Notes: a model not told the origin generated them from the letters alone. A DNA stretch of 6,077 nt from an uncultured Agitococcus sp. (GCF_937920075.1 NZ_CALETI010000209.1:1-6077), one strand, 5' to 3'; numbered from the stretch's first letter, positions 1-6,077 are shown. Made by a program: numbers and translations.

Positions 1-51
1 ATACGAGATACATTGGCGTGACTGGAGTTCAGACGTGTGCTCTTCCGATCT
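1..51 (+). other. Illumina P7-side sequencing adapter with index (artefact)
   Basis: This is synthetic library sequence, not genome. It begins inside the P7 flow-cell segment (ATACGAGAT at 1-9), continues with an eight-base index ACATTGGC (10-17), and then the TruSeq read-2 primer region, ending with GCTCTTCCGATCT at 39-51. The final T at 51 is the TA-ligation base, so the biological insert starts at 52. Recognition comes from knowledge of the standard adapter and the order of parts is exact. Any reading frame that enters this stretch is chimeric. It should be trimmed before comparison or submission. Confidence 0.98.
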
Positions 52-120
52 TCCTTTTTCATGCGTGGTCAAAATTAAAAGGGGGGGTATATCATCCTTA
101 AATTGTTATAGGTACAAAAA
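52..120 (+). other. Leader upstream of terS, left end of real sequence
   Basis: This short AT-rich stretch lies between the adapter junction and the terS start. It holds a run of seven G (81-87) and the terS ribosome binding site AGGT (110-113), seven bases before the ATG at 121. I see no pair of -35 and -10 boxes with proper spacing. In HK97-like phages the cohesive-end site lies just upstream of terS, so this stretch could carry part of a cos site, but no diagnostic cos sequence is recognisable. Confidence 0.5.
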
Positions 121-603
121 ATGTCAGCAGGTCGTCCTAGAAAACCAACTCAACAAAAAGTGTTGGAGGGTGGGCGCGTTCGTGATGACAGGGATACACA
201 CGGCCCCGAAGTACCCTTAAATCTGCCTAGTCCTCCTGTTTGGCTATGCAAATCAGGTAAAAAGCACTGGGAAACTTTAGGTACTCAATTGGTGGCATTG
301 GGTTTGTTGTCTGCTATTGATGGTGATATTTTTGCTCTCCATTGTGACAACGTGGCTAAGTATGGTGAACTGCAATCTAAATTAGGTGAGCTAGCTAAAT
401 GGGTGCAAGATACGCCGAATGGCTTTCAAATGCAGTCGGCATGGATGCAAATTCGTAGTCGTTTACAAGAGCAAATTATTAAGACTGGGCGTGAATTTGG
501 TTTAACCCCTTCGGCTCGTTCTGGTATGCGCGTTGAAAATAGACAAATGGCTTTGTTTGGTGAAGAAGTTAAAAACGAATTTGAAGAGTTGAAGGTTCAC
601 TAA
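121..603 (+). CDS. terS: Phage terminase small subunit, P27 family
   Basis: Small terminase subunit, which binds the packaging site in phage DNA and brings in the large subunit to begin packaging. The 160-residue product has the P27-family layout: a basic start GRPRKPT (residues 4-10), the PSPPVWL segment (37-42 region) opening the helical core, a central helical stretch at about 45-125, and the typical FGLTPSARSGM motif (126-136). Length fits the family. The ATG at 121 is supported by AGGT at 110-113 with a seven-base spacer and by the usual MSxGRPxKPT beginning. Its stop codon shares one base with the terL start (TAATG at 601-605), which suggests coupled translation. The identification rests on motifs and on its position before terL. 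The DNA site it recognises cannot be read from the sequence. Confidence 0.93.
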   Translation: MSAGRPRKPTQQKVLEGGRVRDDRDTHGPEVPLNLPSPPVWLCKSGKKHWETLGTQLVALGLLSAIDGDIFALHCDNVAKYGELQSKLGELAKWVQDTPNGFQMQSAWMQIRSRLQEQIIKTGREFGLTPSARSGMRVENRQMALFGEEVKNEFEELKVH

Positions 604-2324
604 TGAATCAAAAAGACTTTTCAGCATATTGTCATCAATATGCACTTGATGTGGATAGTGAAAAAATATCTGCTTGTTTATATGTTAAGCAGGCCGTTAA
701 ACGATACCTGAATGATTTACAAAAAACAGATTGGCAGTGGCATTTTGATAAAAACAAAGTTGACCATGTATGCCGATTTATTGAGTTATTGCCTCATACA
801 CAAGGCAAGTGGGCAACTGCTCGCCAGCGCATAGTTCTTGAGCCGTTTCAGATTTTTATTGTTGCTAATATCTTTGGCTGGGTCGATGTTAATGGCCGTC
901 GCCGTTATCGCTATGCCTATGTTGAGATGCCGCGCAAAAATGGCAAGTCAACACTGTTAGCAGCCGTTGGTTTGTACTGTGCATTTATTGAAGGTGAGCA
1001 AGGGGCGCAAGTTTATAGTGCTGCAACCACTCGTGACCAAGCGCGTATCGTGTGGGAAGAGGCACAGCGAATGGTTAATCGCTTGCCAAAGCTGCAATCT
1101 GCTTTTGATGTTAAAGCAGGGCAACATTCTATTTTTAGCACTAATACAGCCAGTTCGTTTAAGGCATTATCGCGTGACCAAGGCGGTAATCAAGACGGTT
1201 TAAATGTGCATTGTGCATTGGTTGATGAGCTTCACGCGCATAAGTCTAGTGAGATGCTAGACGTTTTAGAGTCTGCTACTGGAGCGCGTGAACAGCCTGT
1301 TGTGATTATGATTACTACAGCAGGCTTTGACTTGCATGGCGTGTGTTATCGTGAACGTCAGACAGTGATTGATATATTGGCGGATAAGGTAGGCCATGAC
1401 CGTTACTTTGGAATCATCTATACGATTGATGACGGTGATGATTGGACTAGCCCCGACACATGGCGCAAGGCTAATCCTAATTATGGCGTGTCAGTGAGTG
1501 AAGACGCATTAGCAGCCGCGTGTGAAAAAGCAAAATTACAGCCTACGGCTCAAACAAACTTTTTAACTAAGCATTTATGCGTCTGGGTGAATGCGCGGTC
1601 GTCATGGATGGATATGCAGCTATGGGCTGCTTGTGCCGATAAGCACTTATCACCAGAACAATTTGTCGGATGCCCTTTGTTTATTGGTTTGGACCTTGCT
1701 AGTAAGAGTGATTTGGCTGGAAAAGTGCGCGTTTTCATGCGTCCACAGGGCGAAGAACAGCATTTTTATGTCTTTAGTGACCAATATATCAACGAAGAAA
1801 CAGCCGAATTACCTACAAATAAACAATATTTGGCATGGGCTAGACAAGGATATTTGACATTAACCGATGGAAATGTCACTGATTTTGCCCAAATTGAGCA
1901 AGATATTTTAGAAGATTTTACCAATTTTGAGCTAAAAGAAGTCGGTTTTGACCCATTTAATGCGGTTTATATCGCTCAAAGACTGCAAGCAGCAGGCGTT
2001 TCTGTGGTTGAAATACCACAACAGACACGTTTTTTAAGTGAGCCAATGAAGTGGATAGAGGTTTTAGTTCGTTCTGGTCGATTGCATCATAATGGTGATC
2101 CTGTTTTGTCGTGGGCTGTCTCTAATGTGACTGTTAAACCTGATGCCAATGACAATATATTCCCTCGGAAAGATTCACCTGAGAACAAAATAGACCCTGC
2201 GGTGGCTTTAATCAATGCCATGGCTAGAGCAATTCATTTTGATGAAGTTGGCAGCTTAGATAATAGTAGTGATGCCGCTATGGATGATTATTTACGTGAC
2301 TTTGTGAGAGTAACTAAAAAATGA
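603..2324 (+). CDS. terL: Phage terminase large subunit (Terminase_1 type ATPase/nuclease)
   Basis: Packaging motor: an ATPase that translocates DNA into the prohead and a nuclease that cuts genome-length units. In the 573-residue product the N-terminal ATPase domain has Walker A MPRKNGKST (109-117), Walker B ALVDE (205-209, with D208 and the probable catalytic E209), and coupling motif ITTAG (237-241). The C-terminal nuclease domain is RNase H-like, with likely metal-binding aspartates D364 in GLDLASKSD, D450 in VGFDP and D531 in KIDPAVAL. All expected motifs are present, so the enzyme looks intact. Length is normal for this family. The ATG at 603 overlaps the terS stop by one base and has AAGG at 592-595 upstream. 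The gene ends in an ATGA overlap with the portal gene. The HK97-like neighbours fit a cos-type packaging enzyme, but that is inference. Confidence 0.96.
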   Translation: MNQKDFSAYCHQYALDVDSEKISACLYVKQAVKRYLNDLQKTDWQWHFDKNKVDHVCRFIELLPHTQGKWATARQRIVLEPFQIFIVANIFGWVDVNGRRRYRYAYVEMPRKNGKSTLLAAVGLYCAFIEGEQGAQVYSAATTRDQARIVWEEAQRMVNRLPKLQSAFDVKAGQHSIFSTNTASSFKALSRDQGGNQDGLNVHCALVDELHAHKSSEMLDVLESATGAREQPVVIMITTAGFDLHGVCYRERQTVIDILADKVGHDRYFGIIYTIDDGDDWTSPDTWRKANPNYGVSVSEDALAAACEKAKLQPTAQTNFLTKHLCVWVNARSSWMDMQLWAACADKHLSPEQFVGCPLFIGLDLASKSDLAGKVRVFMRPQGEEQHFYVFSDQYINEETAELPTNKQYLAWARQGYLTLTDGNVTDFAQIEQDILEDFTNFELKEVGFDPFNAVYIAQRLQAAGVSVVEIPQQTRFLSEPMKWIEVLVRSGRLHHNGDPVLSWAVSNVTVKPDANDNIFPRKDSPENKIDPAVALINAMARAIHFDEVGSLDNSSDAAMDDYLRDFVRVTKK

Positions 2325-3544
2325 GTGTTTGGACTAGCATAACTTCATGGTTTGGACTAGCTCCAGCAGAACCTAAGCGCGGACGACAATATGCTAGCAC
2401 CGTTGCAGGTGCAACAGCTAAACCTGTGACATTTGACACGGCTATGACAGTGAGTGCCGTGTTTGCGTGTATTCGTTTATTGGCTGAAACAGTGTCTAGT
2501 TTACCACTCAATATGTACAAACTAGATTCTGAAGGTAATCGCACTTTAGACTCTCAACATGATTTGATCAAATTATTAAAGTACCGTCCTAATCGCCGTC
2601 AAACTCGCATAGAATTTTTTGAACAGTTAATGCTTAACCTTGTATCGAGCGGCAATGCTTATGTGTTGCGTGGCATGATGGGCAAGCGTTTGGTTAGTTT
2701 GCAGGTGCTTAACAGTGGCAGTGTAGAGCCTGAGTTATTGGCCAACGGAGATTTAATTTATCACTGGCAACAGCAAGACGGTACACGTAAAAAATTAACC
2801 GAAGCCGAAGTGTGGCACGTTCGTTTATTTGGTAATGGTTTGGTTGGTTTGTCGCCTTTGTCTCATGCTAAAAAAGCGATTGGGGTGGCTTTGGCAGGTG
2901 ATGACAAGATCACACATTTAATGTCAAACGGTGCAAAGCCAACAGGCACTTTGTTAGCACAAAACTGGCCAACAAAAGAACAGCGTGATGCCTTGCGTAC
3001 TGAGATGAATGGTCTAATTAATGGTGACCAAACAGAATTAGCTGTACTTGGCGGCGGCATGAAGTTTGAAGCAATGAGTCTAACGCCTGAAGATTTAGAG
3101 TTACTGGCCACACGCCGCTTTAGCTTAGAAGAAATTGCACGTATTTTTGGTGTGCCAAGTGTTTTGATTAACGACACATCAGCCTCTACAGTTTGGGGTA
3201 GTGGTATTGATTCAATCATTAATGGTTTTTATAAGTTTGACTTGCGTCCTTACTTAGAGAAATTAGAAATATCAATGGTTGTCAATTTATTGCCGCGTAC
3301 TGAATGGGAGTCTTACGAATTAGAGTTTGATGCCGATGCTATTTTGCGTGCCAACTTAAAAGACCGTGTTGAGGCAACATCTAAGCAAGTTCTATCTGGT
3401 TATATGACTCCAAATGAGGCGCGTAAAAGTGAAGGCCGTCAACCAAAACCAAATGGTGACCAGTTACTTGTGCCAAGCAATATGACAACTATCGACAAAA
3501 TACTTGCAGTCGTGCCTACACGAAACAAAGAGGAGACACTCTAA
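2321..3544 (+). CDS. Phage portal protein, HK97 family
   Basis: Portal protein, which forms the dodecameric ring at one capsid vertex through which DNA enters and leaves and on which the terminase docks. The 407-residue product shows HK97-portal hallmarks: an N-terminal helix AVFACIRLLAETVSSLPL (47-64), the NAYVLR strand (112-117), GLVGLSPL (173-180), EIARIFGVPSVLI (271-283) in the stem and clip region, and the C-terminal GYMTPNEARKSEGRQP block (360-375) followed by a GDQLLVPSN segment. Length is close to other HK97-type portals, with no sign of truncation. The start overlaps the terL stop by four bases (ATGA at 2321-2324), and a weak GAGAG (2306-2310) lies ten bases before it, so coupling to terL translation is likely. 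The stop overlaps the protease start by one base. Confidence 0.95.
   Translation: MSVWTSITSWFGLAPAEPKRGRQYASTVAGATAKPVTFDTAMTVSAVFACIRLLAETVSSLPLNMYKLDSEGNRTLDSQHDLIKLLKYRPNRRQTRIEFFEQLMLNLVSSGNAYVLRGMMGKRLVSLQVLNSGSVEPELLANGDLIYHWQQQDGTRKKLTEAEVWHVRLFGNGLVGLSPLSHAKKAIGVALAGDDKITHLMSNGAKPTGTLLAQNWPTKEQRDALRTEMNGLINGDQTELAVLGGGMKFEAMSLTPEDLELLATRRFSLEEIARIFGVPSVLINDTSASTVWGSGIDSIINGFYKFDLRPYLEKLEISMVVNLLPRTEWESYELEFDADAILRANLKDRVEATSKQVLSGYMTPNEARKSEGRQPKPNGDQLLVPSNMTTIDKILAVVPTRNKEETL
3531..3535 (+). promoter_or_regulatory. Shine-Dalgarno site of the prohead protease
   Basis: AGGAG lies eight bases before the protease ATG at 3544, inside the last codons of the portal gene. It is the strongest ribosome binding site seen in the terS-to-protease block and confirms the 3544 start. 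Confidence 0.8.
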
Positions 3545-4254
3545 TGAGTGGTTTGAATATTCGTCAACGTAAACAAGCTCCAAACGTGCAACATCGCCGT
3601 GCTGCACCACAAACCATTGCTTTACGTTTTACGCCTCCAGCTCAAGATGGCCAGCCATATAAGTTTGAAGGCTATGCGGTGACATGGGCAAATGTTAATA
3701 GCCACGGCGAACGCTTTGAAAAAGGTGCATTTGCTGACTTGATTGCCAGTGGTAAACGAGTGCATATGTACTATAACCATGCGTATATGGACTGGTTAAC
3801 TGGCAATAGTGCTAAACGGATTGGTAAGTGGGTTGAATTGGTTGAAGATGATACAGGTTTGTTAGTCAAAGGTGAGCTAACCCCAAATATGTCTCAATCA
3901 AACGATGTGGCTGCTATGTTGGCACATGGTACGGTTGACGGTTTGTCAATTGCGTTTTATGAGCCTAATCCGATTGACGTTTATCAAGACAATACAGGGG
4001 CAAGAGTAATTAGACGTGTTGATTTGTACGAAATCAGTGTTGTTGACGAACCAAGTGACCAAACAGCGCGTATTACTCCTACTGCCGAGGCTATTGATGC
4101 AGTGCGTAGTGCGGAAGATGCCAATAAATTATTAGTTAATATGGGCTTATCTAATGACGATGCAACATCATTATTAGCTCGTTTAAAAGAAGTTTCACAG
4201 GGGGCAACTCCTGTTAATCAGTATCAATCGGTATTAGACGCACTCGACTTTTAA
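3544..4254 (+). CDS. HK97-family prohead maturation protease
   Basis: Prohead protease of the HK97 (U35/S78-like) serine protease group. It is packaged inside the prohead, where it cleaves the scaffolding delta domain from the capsid protein and then degrades itself. In the 236-residue product the fold begins at about 24 (IALRFTPPA, then FEGYAVTWA at 41-49). The family catalytic residues are visible: His79 in MYYNH, Ser135 in DGLSIAFY, and a likely third member Glu163 in LYEISVVDEP. After about residue 180 comes a less conserved helical tail rich in charged residues, probably the part that binds the capsid scaffold domain (inference). The ATG at 3544 overlaps the portal stop (TAATG) and follows a good Shine-Dalgarno. 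The stop is followed 17 bases later by a terminator hairpin, so this gene closes the first coupled block. Confidence 0.94.
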   Translation: MSGLNIRQRKQAPNVQHRRAAPQTIALRFTPPAQDGQPYKFEGYAVTWANVNSHGERFEKGAFADLIASGKRVHMYYNHAYMDWLTGNSAKRIGKWVELVEDDTGLLVKGELTPNMSQSNDVAAMLAHGTVDGLSIAFYEPNPIDVYQDNTGARVIRRVDLYEISVVDEPSDQTARITPTAEAIDAVRSAEDANKLLVNMGLSNDDATSLLARLKEVSQGATPVNQYQSVLDALDF

Positions 4255-4271
4255 TACCAAATTTAACAGTG

Positions 4272-4294
4272 GCCGCTTTTTAGCGGCTTTTTTT
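4272..4294 (+). terminator. Intrinsic terminator hairpin between protease and capsid genes
   Basis: The stem GCCGCT (4272-4277) pairs perfectly with AGCGGC (4282-4287) around a TTTT loop and is followed by seven T (4288-4294). This is the form of a Rho-independent terminator on the + strand. It ends the terS-to-protease block, yet only 24 bases separate it from the capsid ATG, and no good promoter is visible between them. It may therefore be leaky, be overridden by antitermination, or serve as a 5' stabilising hairpin on the capsid message. Confidence 0.85.
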
Positions 4295-4305
4295 ATGCCT
4301 TTTTT

Positions 4306-4310
4306 GAGAG
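4306..4310 (+). promoter_or_regulatory. Shine-Dalgarno site that decides the capsid start
   Basis: GAGAG sits eight bases before the ATG at 4319. The earlier in-frame ATG at 4295 directly abuts the terminator T-run and has no purine-rich site before it. The site therefore favours 4319 and removes eight residues (MPFLREKT) from the longest possible frame. Confidence 0.75.
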
Positions 4311-4318
4311 AAAAAACC

Positions 4319-5587
4319 ATGAGTAATGCTCAAAACAAACACATTATTGCGGCTATTGGTTCTGCTTTAGCTGTAGAAGAAAAACACGTTTTTGGTGTTC
4401 GCAAAGTTCACCGCCGTGAAACACCTGATGACTTGACCGCTATTGCTAAAAAATTAAACGAGCGTATGAAAACGCTTGATGATTTGATTAACAAGCACAA
4501 AGACACGCTTGAAAACGGTAAATTGCCTGACGAACTTCGCAAAAAATTAGATGATGACGCTAAAGTTGTTTCTGATTTGGCCGCACGTTTTAGCGAAATC
4601 GAGCAAAAACTGGTTGACCAAGTGCATCAACGTCAAGCTGATCCTAATACGGTTGGCTCTATTCTTGCGCGTAACACAGAATTGCGCCAACAAATTGATG
4701 CGATTCGTTCAAAACGTGGTCGCACAACGATTGATGGTATTCAAGCGCGTAACATTATTTCTATTGCAGGTATTGGTACCAATGCGTCTTTAGCCACGAT
4801 TGACGTACAACGTAACCAAGCACAAGAATTAACCTTGGCTTTGCTTGATTTAATTACGTGGATGCCAGTTACCAATGATTTAGTGCCAAATTTACGCGAA
4901 TCTGCCTATGACATTATGGCAGATGAAGTGGCGGAAGGCTTGGCTAAACCAGAATCTAACTTAACTTTTGGTGTTGAAAATATCACAATTAGTGTGATTG
5001 CCCACTGGATTAAAATTACTAAACAGCTATTAGATGACATGCCAGTTTTGGCTTCTTATATCGAAGGTCGTTTAGCGTATGGTGTGCGATTAAAGTTGGA
5101 AGCAAAAGTTATCAACGGTACTACTACCAGTTTTAGCGGCCTAATGAAAGTCGGTAATAGTTTGGTTGCTGTGCCTGATGCTTTAGCAATTGACACTATC
5201 AATACAGCAAAGTACCAAGTTTGGGGCAGTGGCCTTATGCCTGAGGCTGTCGTTTTGAACCCTGTTGACTGGGGTAAAATTGAACGCGAAAAAACAGACG
5301 ATGGTCACTATCTATTTGGTACACCCGGTGCAGTTGTGCAACCTGTTATTTGGGGCTTGCCTGTTGTGTTGTCTTCTGCAATGCCCTTGGGTAAGTTTTG
5401 GTTAGGTAATCTGACGATTGGCGTATCGGGTTATGTGCGTAATGAAGTCATGGTTGAAGCATCTACTGAAGATGGTGACAACTTTACTAAAAACTTAGTC
5501 ACAATTCGTGCCGAAATGCGTGCAGGTTTTGGTGTGGCCATTCCTGATGCGATGGTGACAGGTGACTTAGTAGCCGTAGCACCTTAA
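4319..5587 (+). CDS. Major capsid protein, HK97 fold, with N-terminal scaffold domain
   Basis: Shell-forming capsid protein. The 422-residue product has two parts. Residues 1 to about 140 look like a delta scaffold domain: a short leader, then charged helices of coiled-coil character at about 36-105, and another at 115-132. From about 145 on is the HK97-fold core, with the E-loop segment EGLAKPESNLTF (207-218), the A/P-domain stretch SYIEGRLAYGVRLKLEAKVI (246-265), VVLNPVDWGKI (311-321), WGLPVVLS (345-352) and the final DNFTKNLVTIRAEMR (387-401). Lys210, Asn392 and Glu399 match the HK97 cross-linking residues K169, N356 and E363 when aligned from memory. The delta domain is presumably removed by the upstream protease, with cleavage near 130-145 (inference). 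The start at 4319 is chosen for its GAGAG site. The gene is not coupled to its neighbours and has a terminator hairpin on each side. Confidence 0.96.
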   Translation: MSNAQNKHIIAAIGSALAVEEKHVFGVRKVHRRETPDDLTAIAKKLNERMKTLDDLINKHKDTLENGKLPDELRKKLDDDAKVVSDLAARFSEIEQKLVDQVHQRQADPNTVGSILARNTELRQQIDAIRSKRGRTTIDGIQARNIISIAGIGTNASLATIDVQRNQAQELTLALLDLITWMPVTNDLVPNLRESAYDIMADEVAEGLAKPESNLTFGVENITISVIAHWIKITKQLLDDMPVLASYIEGRLAYGVRLKLEAKVINGTTTSFSGLMKVGNSLVAVPDALAIDTINTAKYQVWGSGLMPEAVVLNPVDWGKIEREKTDDGHYLFGTPGAVVQPVIWGLPVVLSSAMPLGKFWLGNLTIGVSGYVRNEVMVEASTEDGDNFTKNLVTIRAEMRAGFGVAIPDAMVTGDLVAVAP

Positions 5588-5603
5588 TTTTAGTTTGTTA
5601 AAT

Positions 5604-5628
5604 AAAGCCCCTTGATTGGGGCTTTTTT
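5604..5628 (+). terminator. Intrinsic terminator after the capsid gene
   Basis: AAAGCCCC (5604-5611) pairs with GGGGCTTT (5618-5625) around a TTGATT loop, and the T-run extends to 5628. This eight-base-pair stem with a T tract is a strong Rho-independent terminator candidate 17 bases after the capsid stop. It would reduce transcription into the connector genes, which fits the need for hundreds of capsid subunits but only about a dozen connector subunits per particle (inference). Confidence 0.9.
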
Positions 5629-5631
5629 ATT

Positions 5632-5635
5632 GAGG
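5632..5635 (+). promoter_or_regulatory. Shine-Dalgarno site of the connector gene
   Basis: GAGG, within TGAGGT, lies eight T-rich bases before the ATG at 5644. It gives the connector gene its own initiation site directly behind the terminator. No promoter is evident in the 16 bases between the T-run and the start codon. Confidence 0.75.
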
Positions 5636-5643
5636 TTTTTTTA

Positions 5644-5955
5644 ATGAGTATTTCTGTCATAGAAGCTAAAAAACATCTACGCATAGAAGAAGATAGCGGT
5701 GATGAAGATGCTTATATTGAAATGCTGATTAAAACAGCTTTACGCGCTGTTAAAGATTACATTGACAGACCATTTACTGATCCTGTTTGCCAAGATGAAA
5801 CAAACCCAAGCGAGCTAGCACCAGCCTTAAAATTTGCCGCTTTATTAATTTTGGGTGACTTGTACGAAAACAGAGAAGCACAACAAGGCATGACATTAAA
5901 TATCAATATGACGTGTCAAAACTTGATGAATCCTTACAGAAAGTGGGGCGTGTAA
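5644..5955 (+). CDS. Head-tail connector protein, HK97 gp6-like
   Basis: Small connector that forms a ring beneath the portal and links the filled head to the tail. The 103-residue product has the family pattern: an opening HLRIEEDSGDEDAYIEMLIKTA (11-32), where the acidic stretch precedes a long helix, then AVKDYIDRPF (35-44), a second helical block ALLILGDLYENREA (66-79), and a closing LMNPYRKWGV. Length is typical of gp6-like connectors. The start is well supported by GAGG at 5632-5635. One base separates its stop from the GTG of the next gene, so those two are probably translated together. Its place right after the capsid gene and before the adaptor is the standard order in HK97-like modules. 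Confidence 0.9.
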   Translation: MSISVIEAKKHLRIEEDSGDEDAYIEMLIKTALRAVKDYIDRPFTDPVCQDETNPSELAPALKFAALLILGDLYENREAQQGMTLNINMTCQNLMNPYRKWGV

Positions 5956-5956
5956 C

Positions 5957-6077
5957 GTGCAAGCAGGTAAGTTAAGACACCGCGTCACCTTCCAACGCCT
6001 TACCAAAACACGCGGTTTAAGTGGTGGTGAAAAGCAAGAATGGGTTGACGTGTGTACGGTGTGGGCGCGTATAAGCC
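5957..6077 (+). CDS. Head-tail adaptor (head closure) protein, 5' part only
   Basis: An open frame starts with GTG at 5957 and is still open at the window edge, giving 40 codons. It reads MQAGKLRHRVTFQR at the start and ends in EWVDVCTVWARIS. This matches the beginning of phage head-tail joining proteins (SPP1 gp16 / HK97 gp7-like head closure family), which usually open with a short AGKLRHR segment followed by a strand and a Trp-Ala-rich xTVWARI motif. These proteins seal the connector after packaging and form the docking face for the tail. A GTG start is inferred because the family alignment begins there, no nearer ATG exists in frame, and AGTGGGG (5942-5948) gives a weak ribosome site. The gene follows the connector stop after one base. 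The rest lies beyond the window. Confidence 0.87.
   Translation, partial: MQAGKLRHRVTFQRLTKTRGLSGGEKQEWVDVCTVWARIS

Noticed and set aside
35..220. Open frame of 61 codons at the left end
   Set aside because: Its start lies within the synthetic adapter and its second half overlaps terS in another frame, so it is an artefact.
1550..1738. Minus-strand open frame within terL, and similar + strand frames at 967-1203 and 1591-1857
   Set aside because: All lie inside the intact terL frame with its full set of catalytic motifs, and none shows its own ribosome site or family signature.
2863..3219. 118-codon open frame on the - strand inside the portal gene
   Set aside because: It lies wholly within a clear portal coding region, has no recognisable motif, and no opposite-strand gene is expected there. 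It is a shadow frame.
4252..4257. TAATAC as a -10 promoter element for the capsid gene
   Set aside because: No acceptable -35 hexamer lies 16-18 bases upstream and there is no extended -10 TG. It would also initiate upstream of the terminator hairpin.
4295..4318. Longer capsid protein starting at ATG 4295
   Set aside because: The ATG directly follows the terminator T-run and lacks a Shine-Dalgarno. ATG 4319 has GAGAG at the right distance.
4551..4793. 80-codon + strand frame inside the capsid gene
   Set aside because: It lies inside the scaffold-to-core part of the capsid gene in another frame, and its hydrophobic composition is a by-product of that frame.
52..6077. CRISPR array, tRNA, insertion sequence, defence or other accessory system
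   Set aside because: No direct-repeat array, cloverleaf, transposase or inverted-repeat ends were seen. Nearly every base is used by the standard head module.

Overview
The window is the head-morphogenesis end of a tailed double-stranded DNA phage or prophage of the HK97 type. It comes from what looks like a raw assembly contig, because the first 51 bases are synthetic Illumina adapter rather than biology. All genes are on the + strand in the canonical order: small terminase, large terminase, portal, prohead protease, major capsid protein, head-tail connector (gp6-like), and the 5' end of a head-tail adaptor that runs off the right edge. No integrase, tail, lysis or host gene is in view, so a free phage and an integrated prophage cannot be told apart.

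Host: base composition is visibly AT-rich. The Shine-Dalgarno sites are ordinary, and the two intrinsic terminators have the short GC-stem plus T-run form common in Gram-negative bacteria. A low-GC beta- or gammaproteobacterial host is plausible, but nothing fixes a genus. I did not see the Neisseria uptake core GCCGTCTGAA or an exact Haemophilus AAGTGCGGT.

Layout: bases 1-51 are adapter plus index. Bases 52-120 are a short leader with a run of seven G. From 121 to 4254, terS, terL, portal and protease form a tightly packed block whose stop and start codons overlap by 1, 4 and 1 bases, as in translationally coupled cistrons. The capsid gene (4319-5587) stands apart, with an intrinsic-terminator hairpin just before it and a second one just after it. 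The connector gene (5644-5955) and the GTG-initiated adaptor gene (from 5957) then resume the packed arrangement.

How the genes work together: TerS and TerL recognise, cut and pump DNA through the portal ring. The capsid protein, with an N-terminal scaffolding (delta) domain, assembles around the portal with the protease inside. The protease then removes the delta domains, and the connector and adaptor rings close the portal for tail attachment. The capsid protein keeps residues matching the Lys, Asn and Glu used by HK97 for covalent chainmail cross-linking.

The window holds no clear candidate for a wholly new system. The points most worth a second look are the strong scarcity of GATC, the hairpins isolating the capsid cistron, the conserved cross-linking residues, and the possibility that the adapter junction marks a physical genome end (cos).
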